Assembly: GCF_050947875.1 (NCBI RefSeq)
Contig: NC_134570.1
Span: forward strand, 109,338,622 to 109,402,621
DNA: 64,000 nucleotides
Source of the DNA: Dermacentor variabilis
Lineage: Eukaryota; Arthropoda; Arachnida; Ixodida; Ixodidae
Direction of reading: 5' to 3'
The notes under the pieces are model-generated. The model was given only the letters and a program-made list of their open reading frames with translations, was not told where the DNA came from and did not search any database. Numbering within the stretch: position 1 is the first letter of the stretch; the number at the start of each line of letters is the position of its first letter. Shown in pieces: positions 48,501-58,920 of the stretch. A program made the translations under genes and the position numbers.

Positions 48501-49106
48501 ACAGAGAGGAAAGGAAACAATATGCCATGGCGGTGTTCATTGTTCTCGGGTTGTTCACTTCAGGAGATACAAAAACTTTCGACGAGGTTTCACGCGGCGG
48601 GCAGGGAACTCATTAGCGTCTACGGGCAGGCCAAACACGCTGTCTTTCACACAGTGGAAGCAACGCTGTCGCTCAGATAATAGACATCGACGCGGCCTGT
48701 TGCTACAGGTGGAACTTTGCGAGGGTGACTGCATCCCCGAAGTTGAACGCTGTCATCGCGAATTGACAGGAACGCTTTCACCGACAGACGCGGATGCCTC
48801 CGATGCTGTGCTGCTACACGCGAAGTCTTCCGAAAGTAATTTTATCTGCTACAGCGAACAACTTACCATACCAGCCCCTAGCTGTATGCCTTGGGATTAC
48901 TGAATTGCACATATTTTTTTACGCACCCCCAATTGCACAGTTCCGCTTCCACACCGAGCCGACTCGTCGTATACGGACAGGATGCCGGTGTCGAGGTAGA
49001 GGTCAGCTATGCATCGGACCAGCGACGCACTTGCTCTGGTGGTGCCATCTTCACGGAACACAGCGCCTTTCTTTGCAATCACATGCAGCCAACCAAAAAA
49101 CACGCC
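48501..49106. other. No gene seen
   Basis: ORFs of 67-111 codons on both strands, no motif. Confidence 0.45.
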
Positions 49107-49302
49107 TCAACACACAGTGGCGTAGATAGGTCGTCTGGCACCCGGGGCCCATAGGTCTTCTGTCACCCCCCTCCCCGGGTGTAGCCGGCGGAAAGAGGGG
49201 TGTCTTCAGACGTATATGACACCCCCCCCCCCCTCATTGGCCCCTTGCACCCGGGGCCCACGGCCCCCCGGCCCCCCCTGTTGCTACGCCACTGTCAACA
49301 CA
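49107..49302. mobile_element. hAT-type MITE, 180 bp, with 8-bp target duplication
   Basis: The element 49115-49294 begins CAGTGGCGTAG and ends with its exact complement CTACGCCACTG. The flanking octamer TCAACACA occurs on both sides (49107-49114 and 49295-49302). The 8-bp duplication and the CAGTGGCGTA end are hallmarks of the hAT superfamily. The interior is C/G-rich (CACCCGGGGCCC twice in the same orientation, poly-C runs) and non-coding, so it depends on a transposase from elsewhere. Confidence 0.9.
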
Positions 49303-50564
49303 GCACCGCCTTCGTTCGCTCCTGATGAGTTTAGATCTGCTTACTCAAACTCGCTCACACTTGCTGCAACACAGCGACTCTGTCTTTGCTCGCAGGAACA
49401 GGAAAAGCAGACATGGACACCAGAAAGTCAGAACACTGGGAACAACAAGAAATTGAAATTCTTTTCTTAAGCAAGTTTGTTGTTTGTTATGAAATAAATA
49501 TTGAAGAAAAAATACAAAAAATAATTGGCAGGTTTTGTTTTAGGCTACGCAGCTTTCAGGTGCTTACATTCGCCGACTAAATGCTGATGCGCAGTAAAGA
49601 AGTGTGTGCTCAAGCTTCGTAGATTTGGCTGCGCTGCCTAAGGAAGGTATCGCCATTATACTTCCATTTCGCGCACGCGTTTTTATAATTTCTTTAGTCA
49701 GTTTTCATTTAAATACGAGAGGCGTAAAATGTATCGCCACGTGTCGTTATGACGTCCGTCTTTTTCGCCCCCCTCTCTCCGAAGTTGAAAGGAAGCCAAC
49801 AGTTATACAATTTTTCGTCGCCAGCTACAACAGAGAGCGGCGAAAGCTGCAAATATGGATTCGTCAAGGGAGGATTAATAGCGGTGCCTCCGAGTAATTT
49901 CATCTCCAGAAACAAGGAGACTCAGGGGTAGGGAAGGATGCAGAAGCACAATTACAAGGAGCTGTGGACCATGAACTGCGCGCAATTTCCGGTTCGAAGC
50001 ATAGTTCGTCGATACCATGGCGGGCATTAAAGTTTCACACAGGGAGGCCGGAGGTGCCGGAGCAGCTTTGAGCTCTTTGGCGATATGAAACGGCTCCTGA
50101 CAATGAGCAGTTGAATGACGACATCCAAGCAGGTCAATTTTTTTTCGTTTGTCGCTACCACACGAAGAAACAGGCAATGATGCCAGAGACAGCGTAACAG
50201 ACACACTAATTACACTTATTGGGAATTCGCAATTGATAAGTTGAAAGGAAATGAATGTTGAGAAAAAAAATAAGAACGCTTATTCTGCAGAATGGAAGTA
50301 GGTGCGTTCATGCTGCCCCCCCCCCCCCTTTCTTTTTTTGCTGCCACCACTCCAACTGCAGCTCTTTCGCTGCGTCGTGACCTCAAGGCGGGTACGTTGT
50401 ACTCAGCTAGACGTAGTAAACAAGCCAGTCGGCAGCTTGAATGAACTGACATAAAACGTAGCGTCGATGAAGGTAAAGTCATGGGCAACATGGGAGAGAA
50501 GACCGAAATCATTTTTTAAGATATACCATTATACTCGTGACGTGGGTATTCGAAGGCTACATTT
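49303..50564. other. No gene seen
   Basis: AT-rich with a poly-C run at 50317-50328. ORFs up to 109 codons with no motif. Confidence 0.45.
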
Positions 50565-51425
50565 CCGAAAGCATGCGCTTCCGCCTTTCGTCCTCATCAG
50601 CCTATTTATATGCCCACTGCAGGACAAATACCTCTCCCAGTGATCTCTAGTTATCCCTGTCTTGCGTTAGCTGATTCCAACTTGTGCCCTGAAACTTTCT
50701 TAATTTCATCACCTCACCTAATTTTCTGCCGTCATCGACTGCACTCCCTTCCATTGGTACCCATTCTGTAACCCAATTGGTCCACGATCATCGACTTGGC
50801 GCTTTTTGGCCACATCTGGCCCTTGCGCCAATAAACTCTACAAATCAATCAATCAATCAATTCGTCCACCGCTTATCTGGCCTACGCATCACATAGCCGG
50901 TCCAGCTGAATTCTTTAGAGCGTAGCTCTTAGGTCCCTGTTCATGAAGCGAGCGTTGGCGTCCAACCTAGCAACCGAGCGAACGAGCACAGCCAAAGATC
51001 AGGGCGAACGCCGAGCGCAGCGGGGGAAAAAAAAAAGCGAAGAGAGCGCGAAGAGCGAAGAGAGCAAAAAACAAACAAAAAAAAAAAGAGCGAAGGGAGC
51101 GCGAGGAGGAAAGCGGAAGAGGAATACGGCTGTGCTCAAATTTAGCATTAGGGAGTACTGTAATCGCCAGTGCTTTCTTTTCTCCTAATGTCAACTAGAA
51201 TATCGACTACACCCGTTTGCTCCCTGGCCCACACCGCTCCCTTCCTGTCTATCAATGTTACGCCTAACATCGTTCGTTCCATCGCGCTTTGCACAGTCCT
51301 TAACTTGTTCTCGAGCTTCTTTGCTAACCTCCAAGTCCCTGTTCCATACGTTAGCACCGGTAGGATGCAATGATCGATCGTACACTTTTCTTTTTTTCAG
51401 CGACAGTGGTAGCTCGATATACTTT
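50565..51425 (-). pseudogene. RTE-like LINE fragment, interrupted twice
   Basis: The minus strand at 51182-51385 gives a run including MLTYGTGTWRLAKKLENKLR and AMERTMLGVTLIDRK, the conserved C-terminal stretch of RTE-type reverse transcriptases (compare the 61.5-62.6 kb copy). The more 3' part lies at 50866-50942 and 50565-50771, on either side of an inserted LINE tail (50772-50865). A purine-rich stretch of about 220 bp (50943-51165) separates the two coding parts and is also foreign to the element. The 5' end is truncated near 51425. Confidence 0.8.
50772..50865 (+). mobile_element. Very short 5'-truncated LINE tail (I-type) inserted in the RTE copy
   Basis: The sequence GGCGCTTTTTGGCCACATCT, GGCCCTTGCGCCAATAAACT, and a (AATC)n tail matches the 3' end of the LINE at 31317-32234. 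Only about 95 bp were copied before reverse transcription stopped. It proves that the RTE copy is older. Confidence 0.75.
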
Positions 51426-51559
51426 GCCTCTAACAGCTGCCAACCAATAACTAGGTCATATATTTTTCACCAATGCTATTCTGCATCGAACGTTTCAAGC
51501 CTGCGGCATGGTGGAATGACGACGACGGGGATGCAAGCCTAGGCCGCCATAACACACAA

Positions 51560-51787
51560 TCACGAGTGCTGGCTCCGCACTCATTTCACAGGCGTGGGAA
51601 AGGGCGTTAGCGAGTGACGGAGGGTGTGAGTGGGCGTGAGTAAAAACTACAGCGAGTGTCGGTTGATGTGAGTACGGAGCAAAGTCGGTGACGGTTAATT
51701 CGAGTGATCGCGTCACTGCTAGTGAGCGGGAATGGGCGGGAGAACGAGCGCGACTGGATGCAGCAGGCGAGTGTTAATGGCAGAGAT
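51560..51787. repeat. Degenerate GTGAGTG-type minisatellite, left part
   Basis: Irregular repeats of GAGTG- and GTGAGTGGGCGTGAGT-type words. The same words continue at 54085-54215 on the far side of the LINE, so the LINE entered this array. Confidence 0.6.
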
Positions 51788-54065
51788 CATTTATTTATTT
51801 ATTTTATTTCAAGATTACCGCCAGCCTCTGATTAGAGGCCTTAAGCAGGAGTGGTTATATACATTACGAGCAATACACTGAGTACAAGGTGCGAAGCGTC
51901 AGCAAAATGAAATAGCACTCAATTTGAATATGTGAGCAGCGTGTCATTTTCGAAAACGTAGCATTTTAGCGCTAACAATGTAACAATTCTAATGAAGAAA
52001 ATGCAAACTGCTCTTAATTAGCGCTAACTTGACGAACACTTAAGAGACAGAAAAACTAAACTAGAAGAATATACGTATACAAAGCGTGGCAAACAATTTC
52101 ACAACATATATCCTATCAGACAAACATAATGTAGTAGTGTGTATAAAAATGTGTAGCAGTGGCGGACTCATCAGAAAGCACGTGCGTTTAATTACGTGGA
52201 AGGACAGGCCGAAAAAAAAGAAAGAAAAGAAAGGAAAGGAGGGCAGTGATGCACCCCGCTCATTTATACAATTTCTTTAAGCAGTTTTAAGAATGATTCA
52301 ATGGTGTCGCAGGCAACCACCGCAGCAGGAAGTACACTCCATTCCCTAATGGTTCGGGGAAAATACGAGTTTCTAAACGCTTCTGTTTTGCAGTAGTAAT
52401 CTTTAAGCTGCTTAGCGCGGCTAGACCGAGTTGATCGACGAGCGAGAGGCTCGGTATACGTGTCCTTGCCGATGCCTAATTTTCCATGGTGGAGCAGATA
52501 CATGTACTTTAATCGTTCTTTATATCGCCGTTTTTCTAGGGCAACTAGTTCTGCTGTTTCGAGCATAGCACTTGGTGATGCATACCGGCTAAAGGAATTG
52601 AATACAAATCTTATTGCCTTTCCCTGAAATTTTTCCACCTTTTTTTATGTTAATATCGCTATGTAGATCCCAAACGACGGACCCATACTCAAGAATCGGG
52701 CGGACGAAAGTTTTGTAAGCTAGTAGCTTTACCTCACGGGGTGAATTTCTTAAGCAACGCCTCAAGTGACTAAGTTTCTGCATGGCTTTCTTTTCTATGT
52801 ATGACACGTGCTCATTCCATTTTGAGTCCGAGCTGATAACTACGCCCAAATATTTATAGCTTGTCACGCGGTCTAAAATTTTCCCATCGATCGAATACTC
52901 ATGGCTTAAAGGGTGTCGTTTCCGCGTCATGGTCATCGCTACAGTATTTTTCGCATTGATTTTCATCTGCCATGCTCTGCACCATGATTGCGCTGTAGAC
53001 AGCGAAGTATTTAACAGCGATTGGTCAGCGGGACTACGGATTTATTTATTTAAAACGAAATCGTCAGCAAACAATTTTAACTGGCAGTTCCACTGCAATA
53101 TCATTGATGAAAATTAAGAAAAATAAGGGCCCAAGCATTGATCCCTGTGGGATTCCGGATAGTACAGGTCTTGAACGTGAATGTGTTCCGTCTATGTTTA
53201 CAGTTTGCCGTCTCGAAGTAAAGTATGCTTGAATCCAAGATAGAAGCGACTCATATTTAAGTATAGGTTTCAATTTGATCATGAGTTTGGTGTGTGATAC
53301 CCGGTCAAATGCCTTCACGAAATCTAGAAAAATAATATCAATTTACCCTTGCTCATCCAGAATAGCTGCGAAATCATGAATGGTCTCTAAAAGCTGAGTA
53401 GTGGTTGAAAGCCCTTTACGAAATCCGTGCTGCCTGGGGTCGAGAAAACCATGAAGCTCAAGAAAAACTGTTAGATGTTTAAAAATAATGTGCTCAAGAA
53501 GTTTGGAACGTGTACAAAGTATAGAAATGGGTCGATAGGAAGAAAGAAGCGATGAGTCTCCTTCTTTTGGCACGGGAGCAATTTTTCCAAACTTCCAGTC
53601 ATGAGGCAATTCGGATAGATGTAACGACTTATTAAAAATCACACATAAGAATTTAGAGCACCACTCGGCATACCGGAACAGGAATGTGTTGGGTATCGCA
53701 TCAACGCCAGAAGATTTTTTCGTATCAATGTTAAGTAAAAGCTTTCGAACACCTTCTTCCGTTATTATAACATCACTAATAGGTGGAACGCTTTGCAATG
53801 TCGAAAATATGGGCTTTTAACCGTTATGAACTGTAAACACGGAACAGAAAAAGTTGTTGAAGGATTCTGCAACTGGTAATTTCTCCGACACTGGTTCGCC
53901 ACTAATGCAGAGGGTGGGTACGGTTGTTGATTTCGATGAAAAATGCTGCCAGAATTTTTCAGGGGACGAAAGGAGGAAATGCTTCATGGTGACATTGCGG
54001 TAGTAGTCTTGTGCTTTTTTAATGCTCAGGCTTAATTGAGTGCGCAGCGCTGAAATTTTGCGCAC
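51788..54065 (-). pseudogene. CR1/Jockey-like LINE, 5'-truncated, reverse transcriptase region
   Basis: From 54065 to 53064 one frame carries the reverse transcriptase blocks in order, with stops at 53817-53819 and 53343-53345: KKSSGVDAIPNTFLFRYAEW, PVPKEGDSSLLSSYRPISIL, GFRKGLSTTTQLLE, LDFVKAFDRVSHTKL, and SGIPQGSMLGPLFFLIFIND. After a frameshift the catalytic box LFADDFVL is intact (53050-53075). Downstream frames give ILDRVTSYKYLGVVISSDSK (52850 region) and a C-terminal run to 52264, with another shift at a poly-T near 52640. No endonuclease and no RNase H are present. The 3' UTR runs to a (TTTA)n-type tail at 51788-51806. Length and order fit CR1- or Jockey-type ORF2; the copy cannot be active. 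Confidence 0.88.
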
Positions 54066-54417
54066 TCATTTATGAGCACGACTTTATGAGCGCTATGAGC
54101 ACTACTGAACGTCGGTGAGTACGAATGGGCGTGAGCAGGAACGTGAGCGAGTGGTGAAGAATGTGAGTGCACACACACACACGTGAGTGAGGGAGTAAAC
54201 AGCGTGCGAACATGTTGGCGAGTGAGCGTTCAGCCATAGTGCCGACGTATGTAGGTAAGCATAATGGCGGGGGAGATAAGCGTTACAATTCTCGATAATG
54301 GATTGCACCACGGCCCGGCAAACGCCGCTTTCACAGTAACAAAGCGTGCACTAATATGCTGTAGTGGTAAGCTAATGGCGTCCCTCTTCGATTCAGACTT
54401 CGTGTATCGTGTGCGGG
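54066..54417. repeat. Minisatellite right part and unassigned sequence
   Basis: GAGTG/GTGAGTG-like words to about 54215, including a short (CA)n at 54168-54181, then unassigned sequence to the tail of the next LINE. Confidence 0.5.
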
Positions 54418-55624
54418 AGGAGGAGGAATAAACTTTTATTGTAGAACCAGCACTTTATGATGGTCGGGCCTAAGCCTCCCACGAAGGGACGTCGAGGGCT
54501 TGCCTCGCCGCCGCCTCGCGGGCGTGCTGGGTCGCCCAGGTTTGGTCGTCGAGGGCGGAGCTCCGCAGAGCCTCATGCGACCTCGACGAGAGAGTCGTGG
54601 TGTTAGTCTGGGTGTACTGTGCTGGGCACTCCCATAGCATATGCGGAAGCGTAGCCGGGTGAATTCCACAGCACCGGCAGTTGGGGGTAGTGTAGGCGTC
54701 CGGAAATATAAGGTGGAGGCGGGCGGGTGAAGGGTACGTGTTTGTTTGTAGTAGACGCAGGGTGGTAGCCTGCGCCCGGCTGAACTTTGGGTGAGGCGGG
54801 GGGAAGATTCGGCGACTGAGGTGAAATGCCTTAACGAGATCGTTATAAGTTGTCAGACTGTCCCTGGTGTCCAACCCATCTCCAGTGACTCCGGCGCGGT
54901 TGACTAGACCTCGCGCAATGGAGTGGGTGACCTCGTTGAGATTGGGGAGGTGTGGGTGGACAGGGCCCGCATGGGCCGGGATCCATGTTAGGGAGATTAT
55001 GCTGTCTTTAGAGTGTGGTGCCTGGCAGAGGATGCGAAGAGCTTGGGGAGAAATATGGCCTTTGCTGAAGTTAGTAACGGCTGAGCGAGAGTCACACACT
55101 ATGGTGTGACAGGTGGGATCCAAAGTGGCCAGGGCGATGGCCACTTCTTCAGCCGTCTCGGAAGTGGGGGTAGTGACGCTGCAGGCGTGGTGTAGGGCTC
55201 CATCGCGTGTGGCGACGGCCACAAATCGTGTGCCATGGGAGTATTGGGCTGCATCAACAAATGTGACGCCAGGTACGTGGGCAAGGGCTTTTATGATAGC
55301 TCCGGCCCGAGCTTGGCGCCGGGCCCTGTTATATTCAGGGTGCATATTTCTAGGGATAGGGTCTATGTAGATCCAGCTACGGATGTCGGTCGGGATCGGT
55401 TGTTTGGGGCCCTGTTGCTGATGGTAGGTGAAGCCAAGCGTGGACAGAATAAAGCGCCCCGTTTCAGTAAGGGTGAGCCGTTCAAGCTGAGAGCGTTGTT
55501 GGGCTTCAATGAGTTCGGAAAGGTTGTTGTGAACTCCCAGTTGGTTGAAGAGTTCAGTGCTGGTGCAATGCGGGAGCCCAAGTGCTTGCTTGCGGGAGAA
55601 GTTATTTTGTTTATGATCAGCCAC
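54418..55624 (-). mobile_element. LINE 3' part with intact RNase H-containing ORF (384 codons)
   Basis: An uninterrupted minus-strand ORF (55624 to 54470) encodes the C-terminal third of an I-type LINE ORF2. RNase H residues are present: VTFVDAAQYSHGTRFVAVAT (first Asp, about residue 118), SETAEEVAIALA (Glu, about 152), HTIVCDSRSAV (Asp, about 175) and LTWIPAHAGPVHP (about 213). A cysteine-histidine block, CRCCGIHPATLPHMLWEC, follows near residue 325. The reverse transcriptase that should precede it is absent: four codons before ATG the frame is closed by TAG-containing sequence. The 3' end has AATAAAAGTTTATT and a (CCTCCT) tail at 54418-54430. An unbroken ORF in a truncated copy suggests a fairly young insertion. 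The start methionine may simply be the first Met of the truncated frame. Confidence 0.85.
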
Positions 55625-56684
55625 CTCAGTTCGCTGCAGTGCCTACGGAGTGCAAACTACTTGCGGACATTGAGCATGTCCTGCGTCATTGCCAGTTTTA
55701 CAACATCGCGTGGTCAACAGCAAGGACGTCGCTTGAAATGCGCCGACACGTAGAGAAAGAAAAAATTACATTGCCCAGAAACAAAATTGGGGGCGCTAAT
55801 ACGAGCCGCGAAGGCCGCATTACTTTACTCACGCAAGTCAGGACTCGTAGACAACCTTCCGCTTTTGCTTTGCTTTGTTTCTTTTTGTACTATTTCAATT
55901 TCGCTTGCAACTTTTGGGTGTCCCCTTCATGTCCTTTCAATTGCCACATCTGAAGTAGCAAGCCCTGCACGTAGCAGGCCGACGTCCTTAGTTTCCAATA
56001 AATTCTCGGCCTCTCCAATAGTTGAGCAGCAGTGCACGTGGTTGTTATCCGATGCGAAAGAAAATGAAAGGAACAGAGACTGGTTCTTCCTGAGAGCACG
56101 TCTCTGATCAGGCGAGTTTAACTTTCTCTTCTCTCCAGACACTCGCATGCATAATTCGCGGGACAGTGTGCGTAACAGCTCGAGGACCCCGCCGTAGAGA
56201 CTTGCGTAAGCGCAGTCCAACTGCACTGGAACTCCACACGAACCCTCACCAGCGTGCACCGAGGGAAACGTCCTGACCAAGGGAATTCTTCCCGCGTGAA
56301 TGTCTGTCCGCCTGACTTCGTCCGTGGCCGCGTGCGCAAAGTCGCGAGAAAAGTTCTTTAATCAGTTCCACCGGTTCGACCCAGCGCGCATCCCGAATTA
56401 TAATGCTGTTTGCGAAATTCTGTCGAGGCACAGTGACGCAAAGAGCTAGCAAAGTGTCCCCAGCATTCATAAGCCCGCCGCTTCGGCGAGGTCGGTGCGA
56501 AGGTCGCGGCGGAACAAGTGCGAAAAGTGTTTCTCCGGTGTCGCTAAAACTTTTTCTTTTTTTTTTTTTTTGCTGTTTGCAGAAAACTTGACTCGCACTT
56601 CTGGCGAACGAGTCCCACGTGCCGGTGAACTCTCGTGCATCGCACAAAAGCTGTTCGTTGCCAAAAAAAAAATAATTTTTAATT
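55625..56684. other. No gene seen
   Basis: ORFs of 60-133 codons on both strands, no motif; poly-T run at 56556-56570. Confidence 0.45.
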
Positions 56685-56915
56685 ATGTAGTTTTACGTGC
56701 CAAGACCACTTTCTGATTATGAGGCACGCCGTAGTGGAGGACTCGGGAAATTTCGACCGCTTGGGCTTCTTTAACGTGCACCCAAATCTAAGTACACGGG
56801 TGTTTTCGCATTTCACCCCCATCGACATGCGGTCGCCGTGGCCGGGATTTGATCCCGCGACCTCGTGCTCAGCAGCCCAACAACATAGCCACTGAGCAAC
56901 CACGCCGAATGCAAA
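56685..56915 (-). mobile_element. tRNA-derived tick SINE, near complete
   Basis: The minus strand reads GGCGTGGTTGCTCAGTGGCT (A box), ATGTTGTTGGGCTGCTGAGC, ACGAGGTCGCGGGATCAAAT (B box, one change), then ACACCCGTGTACTTAGATTT, GGGTGCACGTTAAAGAAGCC, GTCGAAATTTCCCGAGTCCT and TCATAATCAGAAAGTGGTCT, ending near TTTTACGTGCC. It is the best preserved copy of this family in the window. Confidence 0.87.
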
Positions 56916-57426
56916 AAAAAAAAAAACGAAAAAAAAAGAAGCTCCTCCGGGTTCACTCGTTGACGGAACGAACTTACTCTTTCTACGCTATCGTTTATTT
57001 ATTCTTTTTCTAAATCTAAAAAAAAAGAACTGGGGCGCTAAATCGCATAAATGGCAGCTAAAGTCACAGATCGCTATAAAAACAGTCGTCTTATGCAACG
57101 GGTTGTAGAAGATGCATTCACTTTGTTTAACTTGAAGTCCAGTGGTGCACTGTATGTTGTATTTTTGTCCAAGTAATAGCCGAATATTCTTTTTCTTGAT
57201 TTTAGAAATACGCGAGGGTGAAGAGAAAGAGTTATGTTAATGTTAAAAAAGAAAATAGACCAAATGACCCGGTAAGACGACGACTCAAAACACTAATTGT
57301 GAGGCCAGCTGCAAATTTTTTTGCATACATCAGAAAGGTCATTCGCCGTAACCTAATAGTGTTGGAACGAAGACATCAAATAGACGCTAATGTCACGAAA
57401 AAAAGCGTACAATAGTCGTTATATAT
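56916..57426. other. No gene seen; poly-A runs
   Basis: AT-rich with A-runs at 56913-56926 and 57018-57028. The 65-codon ORF at 57218-57415 is Lys/Arg/Asn-rich with no motif. Confidence 0.45.
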
Positions 57427-57560
57427 TGTTGCAGGAAGAAAGCAGGCCCATGAGTGTAAAATAATGTATATTTACAACTGAGGTATAAGGCGTTCAAGCA
57501 ACTGCCAGACTTCGTCTTCCTCTAGTCCAATCCAACTTCTTCCTTCCCTTCACCGTAACA
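57427..57560 (-). mobile_element. LTR of a second Ty3/Gypsy element
   Basis: Read on the minus strand the 134-bp unit starts TGTTACGGTGAAGGGAAGGA and ends TTCCTGCAACA, with the TG...CA termini expected. A purine-rich GCCGGGAGGGTGA precedes it, as a polypurine tract should precede a 3' LTR. No partner LTR is found, so this is the 3' end of a truncated element. Confidence 0.7.
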
Positions 57561-58000
57561 TCACCCTCCCGGCGGAGTAGTTCCGTCCCGGTACAAGTTA
57601 TAGAGCCTCACTTAATGGGAGGACATAGGGCTTGAGCCTGGCGACGTGAACAACACCGCTGGTGACGTTGGGAGGCACTGAAGGCTGACCGACTGGGGCG
57701 ATCTCGTATTTCACGTCGGACAGATGGTGTAAGATCTGGTACGGACCAGAATAACGGGAAAGTAGTTTTTCCGACAAGTCGACGCGACGTGAAGGCGTTC
57801 AGAGAAGGACAAGGGAACCAGGTGAAAAACGGGAGTCTCGGTGCCGAAGGTCGTAGCGTCGCTTTTGTGAAGCTTGAGAGACTGTGAGGCGATGACGGGC
57901 GACTTCTCGGGCCGGGGCGGCTAAGTCAATAGCAGCGCGAGCGTAACCCGTGCTGGGTGGTTGTAGTGCGGTAGGTAGCAACGTGTCAACATGTCGCCGT

Positions 58001-58003
<3 letters not shown>
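57561..58003 (-). pseudogene. Ty3/Gypsy integrase C-terminal fragment
   Basis: Minus-strand frames give RLTVSQASQKRRYDLRHRDS and RFSPGSLVLL, then, after a frame change near 57790, LSEKLLSRYSGPYQILHHLS and VKYEIAPVGQPSVPP, followed by HVARLKPYVLP. These are the integrase C-terminal blocks also seen at 23950-24145 in the first Gypsy copy. The fragment ends abruptly at a (TA)n tract. Confidence 0.8.

Positions 58004-58054
<51 letters not shown>
58004..58054. repeat. (TA)n microsatellite
   Basis: About 50 bp at the truncated end of the Gypsy fragment. Confidence 0.97.
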
Positions 58055-58056
<2 letters not shown>

Positions 58057-58439
58057 CGCTAAGAAAACGTGAATCACACTGAGGATCAAGGCAGCGCTGA
58101 AAACGTATCCGTCTGCTTCGTATCTATCCGTCTGTCCGTCGAGTGTGGGTACATTTATGGTCGACTATGATCGACGTCTGACCACTATAGACCAACCCCT
58201 CTGGAGTATGGCACGGCTTCGTGCATAGTGTTTCCTCGCTGTATTACCTTAAAGGGACAACTGGCGCTGGCCCACCGCTGTATGAATGGGAATGCTGGGC
58301 TTCAGATCGGCATCGTTCTCGCAGTGCTAGGACACATTGAAGGCGCGCGCCTGGCTAGCACCACTTCATTTGTCAAAATGGTTCTTTCTCCACTGAAACA
58401 GCACTTCAAGCGCGCAGTTTTATCTCTCGCCATGGTGGC
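58055..58439. other. No gene seen
   Basis: Unassigned. TTAAAGGGACAACTGG at 58250 resembles a repeat end noted near 11.9 kb. Confidence 0.45.
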
Positions 58440-58605
58440 GAAGTGGCCAGGACGTTGCGCAGTTAAGCACGAGGGCACGGCATAATAACCCGGCCGCTGC
58501 GGCCGCATTTCAATGGGCGAGAAGGGAATAAAATGCCAGTGTACCGCGCATTGGGCACACGCTAAAGGATCCCAGGTGGCCGAAATTTATCACGAGTACG
58601 CCGCT
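58440..58605 (+). mobile_element. Diverged copy of the tRNA-derived SINE
   Basis: CAGTTAAGCACGAGGGCACG and CGGCCGCTGCGGCCGCATTT match the end of the head, and GTGTACCGCGCATTGGGCAC, then GATCCCAGGTGGCCGAAATT match the body of the family at 38.8 and 56.7 kb. The A box region is degraded. Confidence 0.65.
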
Positions 58606-58626
58606 GAAAATGAAAGTGTACGAAAC

Positions 58627-58745
58627 AAACAACTTGACGCAGGTGGGGAACGAGCCCACAACCTTCGCATTTCGCGTGCGATGCTCTACGAATAGAGCGA
58701 AGTGGGAAGGTTGTGAGATCGTTCCCCACCTGTGGCAAGTTGTTT
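58627..58745. mobile_element. Hairpin with tRNA-like sequence
   Basis: Arms 58627-58665 and 58707-58745 are inverted copies (CAGGTGGGGAACGAG against its near-complement). On the minus strand the whole reads like a tRNA head: GCTCTATTCGTAGAGCATCG (A box-like) and GTTGTGGGCTCGTTCCCCAC (B box region). It looks like two tRNA-like heads joined tail to tail, or one head with a self-complementary copy of its 3' half. Confidence 0.65.
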
Positions 58746-58850
58746 TTTCGTCCGCTTTCATGTCCATTAATTCACCGTTTCATTATTTCATTTAGTAAGC
58801 ACAAGTAATTTGCCCTGTGTTGTCCTTGGTGTCAGTGTTTGTTGGCTTGT

Positions 58851-58854
<4 letters not shown>

Positions 58855-58917
<63 letters not shown>

Positions 58918-58920
58918 TAG
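58855..58920. repeat. (TA)n microsatellite, about 60 bp
   Basis: Pure tract with one CA near the right end. Confidence 0.97.
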
